Source: Sepiola atlantica
Taxonomy: Eukaryota > Mollusca > Cephalopoda > Sepiida > Sepiolidae
DNA length: 64,000 bases
NCBI GenBank assembly: GCA_963556195.1
Contig: OY744519.1
Coordinates: 105,051,500-105,115,499 of the forward strand
Reading direction: 5' to 3'
The position numbers and the translations under genes were made by a program. Each line of letters begins with the position of its first letter. Position 1 is the stretch's first letter. The notes beneath the pieces were generated by a model. The model saw only the letters and a program-made list of their open reading frames with translations. It was not told the DNA's origin and searched no databases. This document shows, in pieces, positions 33,830-43,899 of the stretch.

Positions 33830-34402
33830 GATGATTCAGACTAACATTTTTATCTTGGTTCTAATTTTCTCAACATTTCAACCGATGTGATCTTCGACCT
33901 TCTTTATGCGTATCTTTCGAGACTTAGAAATTCTAAAATCGAACTCAGGAATGTATACGGAATTTTGCTTAATCCACAATACAGTAGTAATACTATACAT
34001 ATACACAAAATTAATATATAAATTGTCCATATTGACCCGTGGTGTAAAGATTAAAGACGTTGATTAACAATCAGTTCTAAATTACAGTCTTCTGGAGGTT
34101 GAAAGATCAATCCTTACTACAGGTAGTGGTAACAAAGAATAACATACAAGTTATCACTTTATTCGGTTGAGGCTGACAGAACGAGAAAAATCTTACTCAG
34201 TGGATAAAATAAAGAGTTCAATTATATCCCAGTGGGTTAAATAAAGGGTTATGTTTAAAATTCCGTATAGGTGCCCAAGTTAAACATAAAAAATACCGAT
34301 TTCGAAAAGATACACTTGAAGAAGGTCGGAGCTTACATCGGCCAAAAGTTTGTGAAAATCAAAACCAAGATGAGAATAGTAATCAAATAATCCGAATAAT
34401 AC
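33830..34402. mobile_element. Non-autonomous element with ~95-bp inverted arms and tRNA-like centre
   Basis: Arm 33830-33922 (TATTATTTGGATGATTCAGA ... GTATCTTTCGAGA) is the inverse of 34301-34402 (TTCGAAAAGATACACTTGAA ... ATCAAATAATCCGAATAATA) at roughly 70-75 percent identity. Both include the CCGATGT...CGACCTTCTT core. Between them lies a tRNA-like segment: GACCCGTGGTGTAAAGATTA (34035-34054, A-box-like) and GGTTGAAAGATCAATCC (B-box-like) ending at 34113. Related single arms occur at 14725, 19812 and 34560. Length about 573 bp; no coding capacity. Confidence 0.65.
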
Positions 34403-34559
34403 AACATAACTGTTATAAAGCATTTTACCGTCCTGATTTCAAGCACGATATCCCTTAGCATCTGTAGTTTATTAGATACCAAAGGTATTGACCTGGCGGG
34501 ATATATTGCTTGTCTGAAAAAAATTCAAATAGAGTCTTTATATTTCGGTTATTTTAATG

Positions 34560-34665
34560 AAGAATGATAATCTACATTATTCGGACTACTCTTATAATTT
34601 TGGATGTTATTCTCACAATGTTTCGTCCGATTAAACATCAGACCTTCTTCAGATGCGTCTCGATA
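34560..34665 (+). repeat. Solo arm of the 33830 element family
   Basis: ACATTATTCGGACTACTC, then CACAATGTTTCGTCCGATTA and GACCTTCTTCAGATGCGTCT match the arm in order. Confidence 0.6.
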
Positions 34666-34712
34666 TCTTTATATGAACAATTTAATACTTATTGTAGCTT
34701 ATTTTATATAGA

Positions 34713-34714
<2 letters not shown>

Positions 34715-34770
<56 letters not shown>
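34715..34770. repeat. (TA)n microsatellite
   Basis: A pure TA run of about 28 units. Confidence 0.95.
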
Positions 34771-34776
<6 letters not shown>

Positions 34777-34892
34777 TATACTATGTCATGTAAATACGCA
34801 TATAATATTATAAAGTAATATAATATATCATGTATGTAAATATTTAGTATTTAGTAGTGGAAGCTGGATGATTTCCCCCTGGAATGAAACAG

Positions 34893-34995
<103 letters not shown>

Positions 34996-35174
34996 TTCGG
35001 CAGCGAGTCATTTTTATGTCTGTGGATGACTATATAAGCCCCTAATTATTGGGTATAGCACTGTCGTAAGGTAATGTCTCTTGCTGAATCCAAAGCTCTT
35101 TGTAAATAAACAAATTGATCACGGTGAAGCGCCGGTCAGTATTTATGTAACTAGACATTGTAGATATCATTTAC

Positions 35175-35245
35175 GAGCTCAACTAATTGTAAGAGCTGTC
35201 GACTTAGATTTTTGAGGGTTCGATCCCGGTTTAGTAGAGGTGCTA
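35175..35245 (+). repeat. tRNA-like SINE head
   Basis: A-box-like AGCTCAACTAATTGTAAGAG (35176-35195) and a near-consensus B box GGGTTCGATCCCGG (35216-35229), spaced as in a tRNA. The segment between does not fold as a functional tRNA (no proper acceptor stem), so it is SINE-derived. The body runs right to an undefined end. Confidence 0.6.
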
Positions 35246-35339
35246 GTCTAGACGCACTGAAGAGCTGTAAGACAGTGAATCAGTTTGTCTGTCGTTAACT
35301 ATATATATGAGACAATCATTTAATTAACTCTACATTCAG

Positions 35340-35398
35340 ATTAAGAAACTTTTATTTGATGATATACTTAGTATATCATCAAATAGAAGTTTCTTAAT
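35340..35398. repeat. Near-perfect palindrome, 28-bp arms
   Basis: 35340-35367 and 35371-35398 are reverse complements with one mismatch; the loop is only TTA. Arms read ATTAAGAAACTTTTATTTGA then TGATATAC. No relation to its neighbours is seen. Confidence 0.9.
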
Positions 35399-35501
35399 GT
35401 ATATGCACTCATCTAAATGATGTAGCTAAAATACTACACTGGAATTGTTTTGATTCATCTTTGTAACATAGTCTCGTTACATGCGCAATTCATAGCAACG
35501 C

Positions 35502-35566
<65 letters not shown>

Positions 35567-35574
35567 AATATATA
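35502..35574. repeat. (TA)n microsatellite
   Basis: TA run with one TG interruption. Open frames on both strands across it are artefacts. Confidence 0.95.
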
Positions 35575-38500
35575 CACGAATATACATGTATTTAAATGTG
35601 GCATATTACATGAAATAACATACTGTCGAATTGTAAATACGAATTCCAAGATGCAGTGGGTCATACGGTCAGATCATAGGGTGAATTCTTATTGCTAGCG
35701 ACTACCTTTATATAAAAAATAGAAGACTGATTTTAACTTAGCCATGTAACCTAAGACATATTTGAAAATCAATCACGCTGCTAACATTTAATTAAAATTA
35801 GAACGTCACGTAAGTGTTAAATAACCAAGGCTGTAAGTTTGAAGAAGTGATCGGGAAAATGGAAGTCGACGAAATCGTGTGATTCAAGCAAAGTGAACGC
35901 AAAAAAGACTCTGTCCAAGACCAATGGTAGGCCTGTACAATGTAGCTAGATGAAATAAGACATACGCTATTTATCTGTCTGTCTGTCTACCTCTTTCCCT
36001 CTATCTATATATCTCTTTGCTGTGACCGTCCACATATTAAAGTCTGTGTATATCCCCCACACTGGCTTCATGGATGGTTCAAATTATCTACATTAATGAA
36101 CGTTCTCATAAACTGAAATAAGATGTCACTCAAAGTTTTTCATTTCAAATATACAACCTTTTTTATGTAACATGGGTTCTGGAGAATACGCGACAATTGG
36201 ACCCCTTGGGGGAAAGGTCAACTATAAGCAAGTTTTAGAGTAGGAAATGGATATGCAAGAGTAAAATGAATAATATATATTGTAAAGTAAATATATCGTC
36301 GTCCCTTTTTAAAGAGAGAATTTAAAGTGTATTTAACCACGAACGTAGGAGTGTCGTTCAGAAAAAGTAAAACGTTACACAGAAGGAAGCACCAAAGAAA
36401 ACATTTTTGTTTTTGCACGACTAACATGACCGATCTTATTCAGATGATTCCTATAAGTTTCGGTGATCCTCATTCTAAGGTAATAGGTGTGTGGCAAATT
36501 GAAAAAGGACGAACTAGATGACTGAGAAGTCATAAAAGACTTGCAAAATGATCTGGGACCCTCCCAACCCCCTAAAAATATATTTATACTTTTAAGAGTA
36601 ATTCTAACTTATTAAGGTAGTTTACTAATATATTTTTAAACACTAACCCCGAGTTCGACTAGCAAGTTCGTACAACCACACGTAATCGCCTAAAAAAGTT
36701 ACCCCCAAAAATAACTCACAGAATTTATCTCCAATAGCCCCCAAAAATGGTTTCACCTCGCTATCGCTTCGCAAAGTAAATAAAGATTAATTAAGTCATA
36801 GAATCAATGCGATATTTTTATGAGAGTGCCCAAGGTATTTTGGCCAAAAAAGTATGACTATCGATCCCATAAACAAAGACTTGTTGTAACATTTGTATGA
36901 CGATGCTTCACCCCCTATCCCCCAAAAAACAATTAGGGCGTCATGCTTGAGTTTAAAGAATGTCTACTATAAGTGTCTTGTAAACACGAGATAAAAACTT
37001 TCGCATGTATTGATATAAATAGATAAAATTTACATTTATTCATTAAATAGATAAATATTGATATTTTGTTAATTTCGATGAAAATTCATTTATTATTTAA
37101 ATAAGTAATAAATGGATAGAACACGAATTCAATTTGCTTGGGCGATAATGCGGGGGTGGACTCTTTTACAAACAATAAAAAATAAAGTTTGGCTTTGGCA
37201 TCGCAAAAAAGAAAAGAGAGAAATCGGGCAAAGAGAGGAAATGAGGGGGAGCACTCACCTCTATGCGTCGGAATATATTTCTTTGTATAAAGTAAATAAG
37301 TTTCATTTAATGACCTTGACCATTTTGTAAATGAATGCATTTCTCCCATTTTTAAATTAAATAACTTTAATTACTGTTAATATTGACAAAACTATTGCAC
37401 ATATCTGAGAGAAGTACGACAATATAATTTCAAATCAACTACACCTATCATTAATTTATTATAGACTGTTTACAAAATAGATACGCACATTAGAATTCCT
37501 AGTTTATGTCTAAGATTCTTTCGTCAGTACTATATATATCGTATTTAATAATATTATGTTGTATCACTTATTTTAATAACAGTAACCTGTTTTGTTTACA
37601 ATAAAGGAGTTATAAAGTAAAAAAAAAACTTTCGCATTTATTCATTCATTTAGATAAATATATATGTATATGTATTCGAAAACGTAAAACAGTATACTGC
37701 TACCGTAATAAAGTAGATAAATAAATATTTATGTTCATGAATGCTGAATTCTACTCTGTACTTCGGAGGTCGATAAAAAAGAAACAGGGTTCAAACAATA
37801 ACGTAAATGTATATTACTAGTGACGAGCGGAACCTGATGGAATTTGCAAAATGTTTTGAAATGTCCGTATATAATGAAATATAAAAAAATGATATTATAG
37901 TTTCATTTTATAGTAATAGTATAAGTAAAATATTCGTGTTCGCTTTTTATTTAAACACATTTTCTTAGACAAATTCAGGTTAGTTACTCATCGTAAGACA
38001 TTCACAGCAAGAACTCGTTCTCCTACCACAACAGAAAAAAGACTGTACTTTCTCCCTCCATGTGAATAGCGTCAGGCGCAATTTCCATGCACATGCCTTC
38101 TTTGCACGGCTTCCCGGCTGTAGAACACAATACCGCAGGATTGCCTGCCCGCTGATTACAGCTTGGTCATCTTTAAATATAATGTCAACAAATTATTGTC
38201 CCATAAGTAAAAACAGTTAATAACATTAGTCACTGCTAGTACTCCCATAGTGTTATTAATCTTTCGGCTAGCAATTATTTTCCTTACATTAAACATTATC
38301 TTTTTGTGGCTCTTTACTTTGATAAGCGCTACACAATTAGTAAAAAAGGTTAATACCTTTATTAGCCATAGCTTTATTTGTGAAAGTAATGAAAGGATTA
38401 GTTATCGTCGGTCTTTTGTTTATATAAAGCTGTATTAATATTACGACATCGAGTTTGCATGAATTACCTCCCTTTGCATGCTCATGAGAAGCGTTATAGT

Positions 38501-38600
38501 CCTCTTTACTGACTAAGGGAAAACACTAGAGTTATTAAATATATAAATATAACCCTCTACATTAATATAATTACCCTAACAAAGGTTTGCTTGTTCTGTT
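35575..38600. other. No gene seen
   Basis: 3 kb of AT-rich DNA. A short block of C-rich runs (CCCCC in 36550-36920, such as TTACCCCCAAAAATAACTC and ATAGCCCCCAAAAATGG) is repeated loosely. It also has AAAGTAAATAAAGATTAA at 36773-36790, reminiscent of the tail of the U2-related repeats. Open frames of 62-87 codons show no motifs. Confidence 0.5.
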
Positions 38601-38808
38601 CCACGCCGGTGCACCTTGTTCTCTTTCGCTCTCTGTTTATCTCTGACTAATATTTCTCCGTCTGTCTGTCTGTTCATCTCTAACTCCGTTTACCTATCTA
38701 TATATCCCTATTTCTGTCTGTCTATCTCTCTTTGTCTAGCAGTCTTGGTCTCTAACTCTTTACTTTGTAAATTTCTTTTTCTCTATACATATCTCTCAGT
38801 ATATATAG

Positions 38809-38810
<2 letters not shown>

Positions 38811-38871
<61 letters not shown>

Positions 38872-38888
38872 ACGAGAGAGAGAGAGAC
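38811..38888. repeat. (TA)n(GA)n
   Basis: A TA run passes into GA repeats with an AACG interruption. Confidence 0.95.
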
Positions 38889-38904
38889 AGGCAGATAGAG
38901 ACGG

Positions 38905-39050
38905 AAGCGCCTGTTTCGTTTTATAAAGACTAACCAGTGTTACTACGTATAAAGCTGACCCGCCAAGCGCACGGTTCAAACATTAGACATCAGTTCTGTT
39001 TACCCTACATCTAGATTCATGCGCATAGCGATTCAGTAGTAATAATGAGA
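38905..39050 (-). repeat. Dispersed 140-bp repeat, copy A
   Basis: Nearly identical to 41378-41521: shared GACTAACCAGTGT, ACTACGTATAAAGCTGACCC, GCCAAGCGCACGGTTCAAAC and ATCTAGATTCATGCGCATA. The minus strand has GTTTGAACCGTGCGC, a degenerate B box, so a tRNA-derived SINE read on the minus strand is possible. High identity between the copies (only a few substitutions) suggests recent spread. Confidence 0.75.
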
Positions 39051-39053
39051 AGT

Positions 39054-39054
<1 letters not shown>

Positions 39055-39133
<79 letters not shown>
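39055..39133. repeat. (TA)n microsatellite
   Basis: About 39 TA units between the 140-bp repeat and the SINE at 39140. Confidence 0.95.
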
Positions 39134-39137
<4 letters not shown>

Positions 39138-39139
39138 GT

Positions 39140-39228
39140 GCGGCTCATCAGCGTGGCTAACTACGGCAGGATTCAAAACATCGATCACAGGGACTTTGGT
39201 CAAGTGCTCTGCCACTAAGCCGTCTGAA
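39140..39228 (-). repeat. tRNA-derived SINE
   Basis: The minus strand reads GACGGCTTAGTGGCAGAGCA (A box, near 39205-39224) and GTTTTGAATCCTGCCG (B box, 39163-39178). The spacing of about 35 bases between boxes is that of a tRNA. Mismatch in the flanking stem argues against a functional tRNA. Confidence 0.65.
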
Positions 39229-39404
39229 AATACGTGATAGTTTTATCGATGATAAATTATTTAATTAGTTTTCTTTTTTGCAGTAATGTCAGCTTTACGG
39301 TATGCACTCAGTTAAATGTTTAAGAGGGAGTTAACTCCGTTAATAATGGATAACACGTGCCTGTCGATAACTATTTTATATACCTATCTATCTGTCCGTC
39401 TCGC

Positions 39405-39436
39405 TCTCTATCTATCTCTCTCTCTCTCTCTCTCTC

Positions 39437-39498
<62 letters not shown>
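39405..39498. repeat. (CT)n(TA)n
   Basis: CT repeats pass through CTGTCTATA into a TA run. Confidence 0.95.
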
Positions 39499-39499
<1 letters not shown>

Positions 39500-39631
39500 G
39501 TCCATAAAAATAGAAGGCAACATAATGTATTAAGTGAGTTACCTCTCTCATAAGCACTTATAGAAGTGCATAAAATAAAGCTAACATAAAACTGATACTA
39601 TCGCGAAAACAAACTAATTAAATATTCGGTA

Positions 39632-39632
39632 C

Positions 39633-39720
<88 letters not shown>

Positions 39721-39740
39721 GTGTGTTTGTGTGTGTGTGT
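39632..39740. repeat. (TA)n(TG)n
   Basis: TA run with one G interruption, then TG with two T insertions. Confidence 0.95.
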
Positions 39741-39769
39741 TTCTGTGAGTCTCTCTGTTACTCTCTTTC

Positions 39770-39971
39770 TCATCTTATCTCTATCTATCTATTTTATCCT
39801 ATAGCGCCGCCTGTCTCTTTTTCGCTCTCTCCCTCTCGCTCTCTCCCTCTCGCTCTCTCCCTCTCGCTTTCTCTCTCACTCTCTAGTTCTCTATAGTTCT
39901 CTCTCTCCTTGTCTATCTCCATCTCTCTCTCTCTAGTTCTCTATAGTTCTCTCTCTCCTTCTCTATCTCCA

Positions 39972-40006
<35 letters not shown>

Positions 40007-40092
40007 AGTTCTCTCTCTCCTTCTCTATCTTCATCTCTCTCTCTTTCGTTCTCTCTCTCTCTCTCTCCCTCTCTCTCTCTATATATATATAC
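39770..40092. repeat. CT-rich nested minisatellite
   Basis: Two higher-order arrays: three 14-bp units of CTCTCTCCCTCTCG (about 39825-39866), then two 50-bp units starting AGTTCTCTATAGTTCTCTCT (about 39883 and 39933) and a third degenerate unit near 40005. The pyrimidine bias is complete on one strand over 300 bp. The open frames (83 and 157 codons) are Ser/Leu low-complexity translations and not genes. Confidence 0.9.
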
Positions 40093-40529
40093 CTTTTTTG
40101 TCTGTTATCTCTCAGTCTCTGTCTCTCTCTGGCCCATATTTATCTCATTTCCATTTAGTAATTAAATCCCCAAACAGGAATGCATTTTTTATGCGTGTAC
40201 CCAATCAATGTAAGGTCTGGGTTTGTGTTTATTTCATGAATAACTGTAATCCTTCTGTTTGCTTGGGACACAACGACGCCTTGCCGACTGCGGCGATTTC
40301 CATGGATCCTTTTTCCTTGAAAATAACGTTAATTTATCTGAATTACATTTTTGTTTTACACAATTTCTCGTCTGGAGGTTAAAAACAAGAGTTAAGCTAC
40401 GTAGCACAACACGTTGCTTCAAAAAGAAGGTGGATAGATCGCTTAATTTTTGTTATTTTTTTTTCTTTTCATGGAAATCGTTCCAGACAAGGCATGACGA
40501 CACTTGATGTAAGGAGCTAACAATAACAC
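40093..40529. other. No gene seen
   Basis: Short frames without motifs. Confidence 0.5.
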
Positions 40530-41255
40530 ATATGATTATCGCAAAGTTAGGAGATGGATATTACCATTAGCATTGAAAAGACTAAGATTATAGGCAGGAG
40601 GAAAACAGTCAGCAGGAAGAAAGTTCCACAAGTATGCGGTTCTTGGAAAGAAGCTACTGGAATAGGATGTTTGTTTTTTTTGTTGAGTTTTAACGACCTT
40701 TCAACCCTTATACGGTCATCTCAGGTCAATAGTGGAATAGGAAGCTGTATTATTATGAGGTATCAAAACAGCGACTTGATAGAGACCACTAGACCAACGA
40801 GCCAAACGAGCTGGAACAAAAGCGGGGAATAGATCACATAATTCAGAAGAACACATGCCATAATTTATCTATAGAAAAGACTGAGACTACCAACATCACC
40901 TCTGTGAGAGAGGGTGTAGAGAAGAAGAAAGGGTAAGGCCAATCAAATTACAGATATGTTTCTGCACCTTATCAAGAACTCTCAAATAGGACAGAGATTC
41001 ACCAGCCAAAATATGACAACAGTACTCCTTACACGGTCTAATTGTGGATTTATAGAGATAGAGAATGGCCTCAGGTGTGAGAAAGTGTTTGGAGCGATAG
41101 AGAGAACCGACTTTACGAAAAGCAGAAAGAGCAATGGATTTAATGTATGAACTTCACGTTTCAGAGGCGCTTTTTCCTTAAAACAGAGCCATCCATGAGA
41201 ATCTCAGGAAGAAAAGGGACACGCCTACGATTGAAAGAGTTATCAGACCCTCTTG
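40530..41255 (-). pseudogene. Jockey-like LINE ORF2 C-terminal third
   Basis: Minus strand, in order: RRRVPFLPEILMDGSVL (about 41190-41250), then AFRKVGSLYRSKHFLTPEAI, LYLYKSTIRPCKEYCCHI (RT thumb/after-RT region), LDKVQKHICNLIGLTLSSSL, LSLFYR, and finally PRTAYLWNFLPADCFPPAYN with a stop at about 40541. This is the best-preserved copy of the C-terminal region in the window: only a few frameshifts (about 41150, 40870, 40700). The RT catalytic motifs are upstream and missing. Confidence 0.85.
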
Positions 41256-41281
41256 ATTCCTTTAATTCTCTCTCTTCCTTT

Positions 41282-41285
<4 letters not shown>

Positions 41286-41319
<34 letters not shown>
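41286..41319. repeat. (TA)n microsatellite
   Basis: A TA run of 17 units, directly upstream (minus strand) of the LINE fragment. Confidence 0.9.
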
Positions 41320-41322
<3 letters not shown>

Positions 41323-41377
41323 ATATATAAATGTATATATATAATTTCTAATTAAATATTTATATACACAAACAATC

Positions 41378-41521
41378 GCTTGTTTTGTCTTATAAAGACT
41401 AACCAGTGTGACTACGTATAAAGCTGACCCGCCAAGCGCACGGTTCAAACATTAGACATCAGTTCTGTTTACCCTACATCTAGATTCATGCGCATAACGA
41501 TTCAGTTGTACGAATGAGAAG
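41378..41521 (-). repeat. 140-bp repeat, copy B
   Basis: See copy A at 38905. Begins GTTTTGTCTTATAAAGACTA and ends at AATGAGAAGT in both. Confidence 0.75.
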
Positions 41522-41693
41522 TATAGATAGTGAATTTTATCATTACGATACATTGTCTCTTAAAAAGATTCAATCTCAGCTTTTGACAAGGAAGAGAACC
41601 TATGCATAACAACTGTAAATCGAGTATCTTCGTTACAGAAGTTCCCAACATTTTAATCTGATGATAAAGTATTTCATATCCACAGACAAGCGT

Positions 41694-41737
41694 TGGTTTT
41701 GTCTTATTAAGACTCACTAGTGTAGCTACGTACATGA
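41694..41737 (-). repeat. 140-bp repeat, fragment C
   Basis: GTTTTGTCTTATTAAGACTC then AGCTACGTACATGACTGA correspond to the first 45 bp of copy B, with several substitutions. The rest is replaced by the (TA)n tract at 41741. Confidence 0.6.
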
Positions 41738-41867
<130 letters not shown>

Positions 41868-41984
41868 GGGTATCGGGTTTCAAATCTCGTTGCGCCTAGC
41901 CACTTATATCGCACAGGAAAACTTTTAGAATAGAGGCATGCCATGTAGGTATTTAAAGTACAAGTAAAAACAATTATTGAAATC

Positions 41985-42185
41985 CTAAAATATCATTCGG
42001 TTTCGGGATTGGGTTCTTTTTTAAAGTTCTATTTTAATTGTTCTAATTAGCCGTTCTTTGCAAATGACTAATCAAGTGACCTATCTCTTACTAACCTTTT
42101 ATTTATCCCTTTCACTCTTTATCACTGTATGTTGTTCGACTCTCAACTGTTATACTATTCGTTGTCTTTGACTATCGCTTTTGTC
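41985..42185. repeat. Dispersed repeat family R3, copy 1
   Basis: Matches 56745-56960: CATTCGGTTTCGGGATTGGG against CATTAGTTCTGGGATTGTTT, TTCTAATTAGCC in both, then AAGTGACCTATCTCTTACT against AAGTCACCCATCTATCGCT, and similar CT-rich DNA after. Function unknown; possibly LTR or SINE-related. Confidence 0.6.
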
Positions 42186-42189
42186 ACTC

Positions 42190-42605
42190 TATCTCTGTAT
42201 TTTTTCTGTCTTCCAAGTTATGTTACCTGTGAAGGTAAGGCCACGTAGTTTGAATATTGAACTCTCATGTAGGGTGTTATTTGCCATGACAATCGATGGT
42301 TGAAGAGGTTTCTTGTAGTTGTTGAAGGAAAGGAGCTTTATCTTTGCAGTATTAAAAGTTACCAACAATTTATGACCCCAATCAACTACAGCCTGGCGGT
42401 CATTTTCTAAGGGTTCAGTCATTGCCTTGGATATGATCGCGTCCGTGACGAGAATAAAGCGTGGTGTCGTCAGCAAATATACCTATCTCAGACTTAATGT
42501 TATCAGTGAGGTCGTTTATGAAGATCAGGAACAATAAAGGTCCTACGATAGATCCTTGGGGTACACCAGAATTTATGTCATGTTACTGCAGCTTTCCTTT
42601 GGTTA
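42190..42605 (-). pseudogene. Jockey-like LINE ORF2 fragment with RT motifs
   Basis: Minus strand: [20 protein letters not shown] (RT motif B region, about 42510-42570) followed by [10 protein letters not shown], whose FADD catalytic box is encoded at 42466-42477. After a frameshift comes ENDRQAVVDWGHKLLVTFNT, KIKLLSFNNYKKPLQPSIVM and FKLRGLTFTGNITWK, the palm/thumb part. The order and spacing are those of Jockey-class RTs. 5' truncated; the fragment at 40530 overlaps it in content (both have the PSIVMANN/PEILMDGS block), so they are separate insertions. Confidence 0.87.
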
Positions 42606-42617
42606 ATAAGGATCTAA

Positions 42618-42618
42618 T

Positions 42619-42654
<36 letters not shown>

Positions 42655-42655
42655 T
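42618..42655. repeat. (TA)n(GA)n
   Basis: Short TA run passing into GA, upstream (minus) of the LINE fragment. Confidence 0.9.
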
Positions 42656-42994
42656 TTTTAGATGAATTATTTTGATGCGTTTGCTTAACTTTTATTTGTA
42701 AGGTTGCGAAAGGGCGCTGTGGAAGAAAGATATTGGAATTAAAAAAAATATTTTAATCTTAGAAACGATCGTACGCCAAATATTTGTTCATCTTTAATTC
42801 TTGGAACTGATATAAATAATGTTATAAATTGATTTTTAACTTATTTAACAATGACCCTGTTTTACCAGTGAACTGATTTGAATACCTGAAGTATTTCAGT
42901 ATAGAATGTAATAAATGTGACTTAACCTGACTTACATTGTGGTTAGTGTATTCTTTTGTCCATTTATACAATACTCAAGTATATCGTTTCAACT

Positions 42995-43001
<7 letters not shown>
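42656..43001. other. No gene seen
   Basis: AT-rich DNA, nothing recognised. Confidence 0.5.

Positions 43002-43060
<59 letters not shown>
43002..43060. repeat. (TA)n microsatellite
   Basis: A pure TA run of 29 units. Confidence 0.95.
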
Positions 43061-43062
<2 letters not shown>

Positions 43063-43899
43063 TCTATTTGTTTTTTGTGTGCGATACTCTTTAACGAAAT
43101 AAATTATTCATACGATAAAGCATTTTTACTTAAATTCTAGTTGTGATTAATTTTACTTTTAATGTTGTGCGTTCATATGGGAAGCGACATAGATATTTTT
43201 CAATATAATTATCCACATTGCCCAAAGCCAAAATGTAAACAGAAGGAGGCAAAACCAAGAGACGACTTGGTTTACCACTTGTAGAGTGTAGACACCTTGT
43301 AGAACCCTTGAGATAATCACTAGGAATAATATGTAACAATATTTTTATTTTTTATGTGACTTGCTGTAATACAAAAACAACTGCATATTAATTTAATGTA
43401 ACCGTAATGAGGTTACGATGACTGATCGAACGTCAGAAGGAAATTCTCTTCAAATAACGTCGTAATAAAAACACGCTGTCCCAAACTCGATTCGCTGTCC
43501 GCTTTTAATATTCTTATTTTAATGTTATTTGGAATCTATACATGCAAATTAGTTTTAACTATAAACATCTGTTATTTTGTAATACGAGTTTTCTTTTCTC
43601 TGTGAAACAATTGTCCTACACGCGAAGCATCTAATACGCTCTCAAGTCGTTCGTTTTCGGCTCTATTGCACAACTTTATGTGACTACTGATTTAACTTCC
43701 TTATGCTGGATAGTGTCTTTTAAATGTGGCTTAAAAATCTGCGATAACCTTGTGGATTAAGAATTGATTTCGGCTGTTCATTGCATAAAGGAGAGCAATC
43801 AGTGCACGCGTGCTGGCTCGTCTTTAAATTAATACAGACAGCTAATCAAGATCGATTCAACTTTTTTATGCTGAATTGAATGATGTGAATCGAACGAAA
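43061..43899. other. No gene seen
   Basis: No open frame of note. Nothing recognised. Confidence 0.5.

Noticed and set aside
35175..35245. A functional tRNA gene
   Set aside because: The A and B boxes are present, but no acceptor stem or anticodon arm pairs properly.
36550..36920. CCCCC-run repeats as a CRISPR-like array
   Set aside because: The spacing and units are irregular and the genome is eukaryotic.
39140..39228. A functional tRNA gene on the minus strand
   Set aside because: Boxes fit, but the flanking 7-bp acceptor stem does not pair; SINE is the better call.
39645..40382. 83- and 157-codon frames rich in Ser and Leu
   Set aside because: Translation of CT and TA microsatellites.
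41869..41920. GGGTTTCAAATCTCG as a SINE B box
   Set aside because: No A box at tRNA spacing; the (TA)n tract occupies that position.
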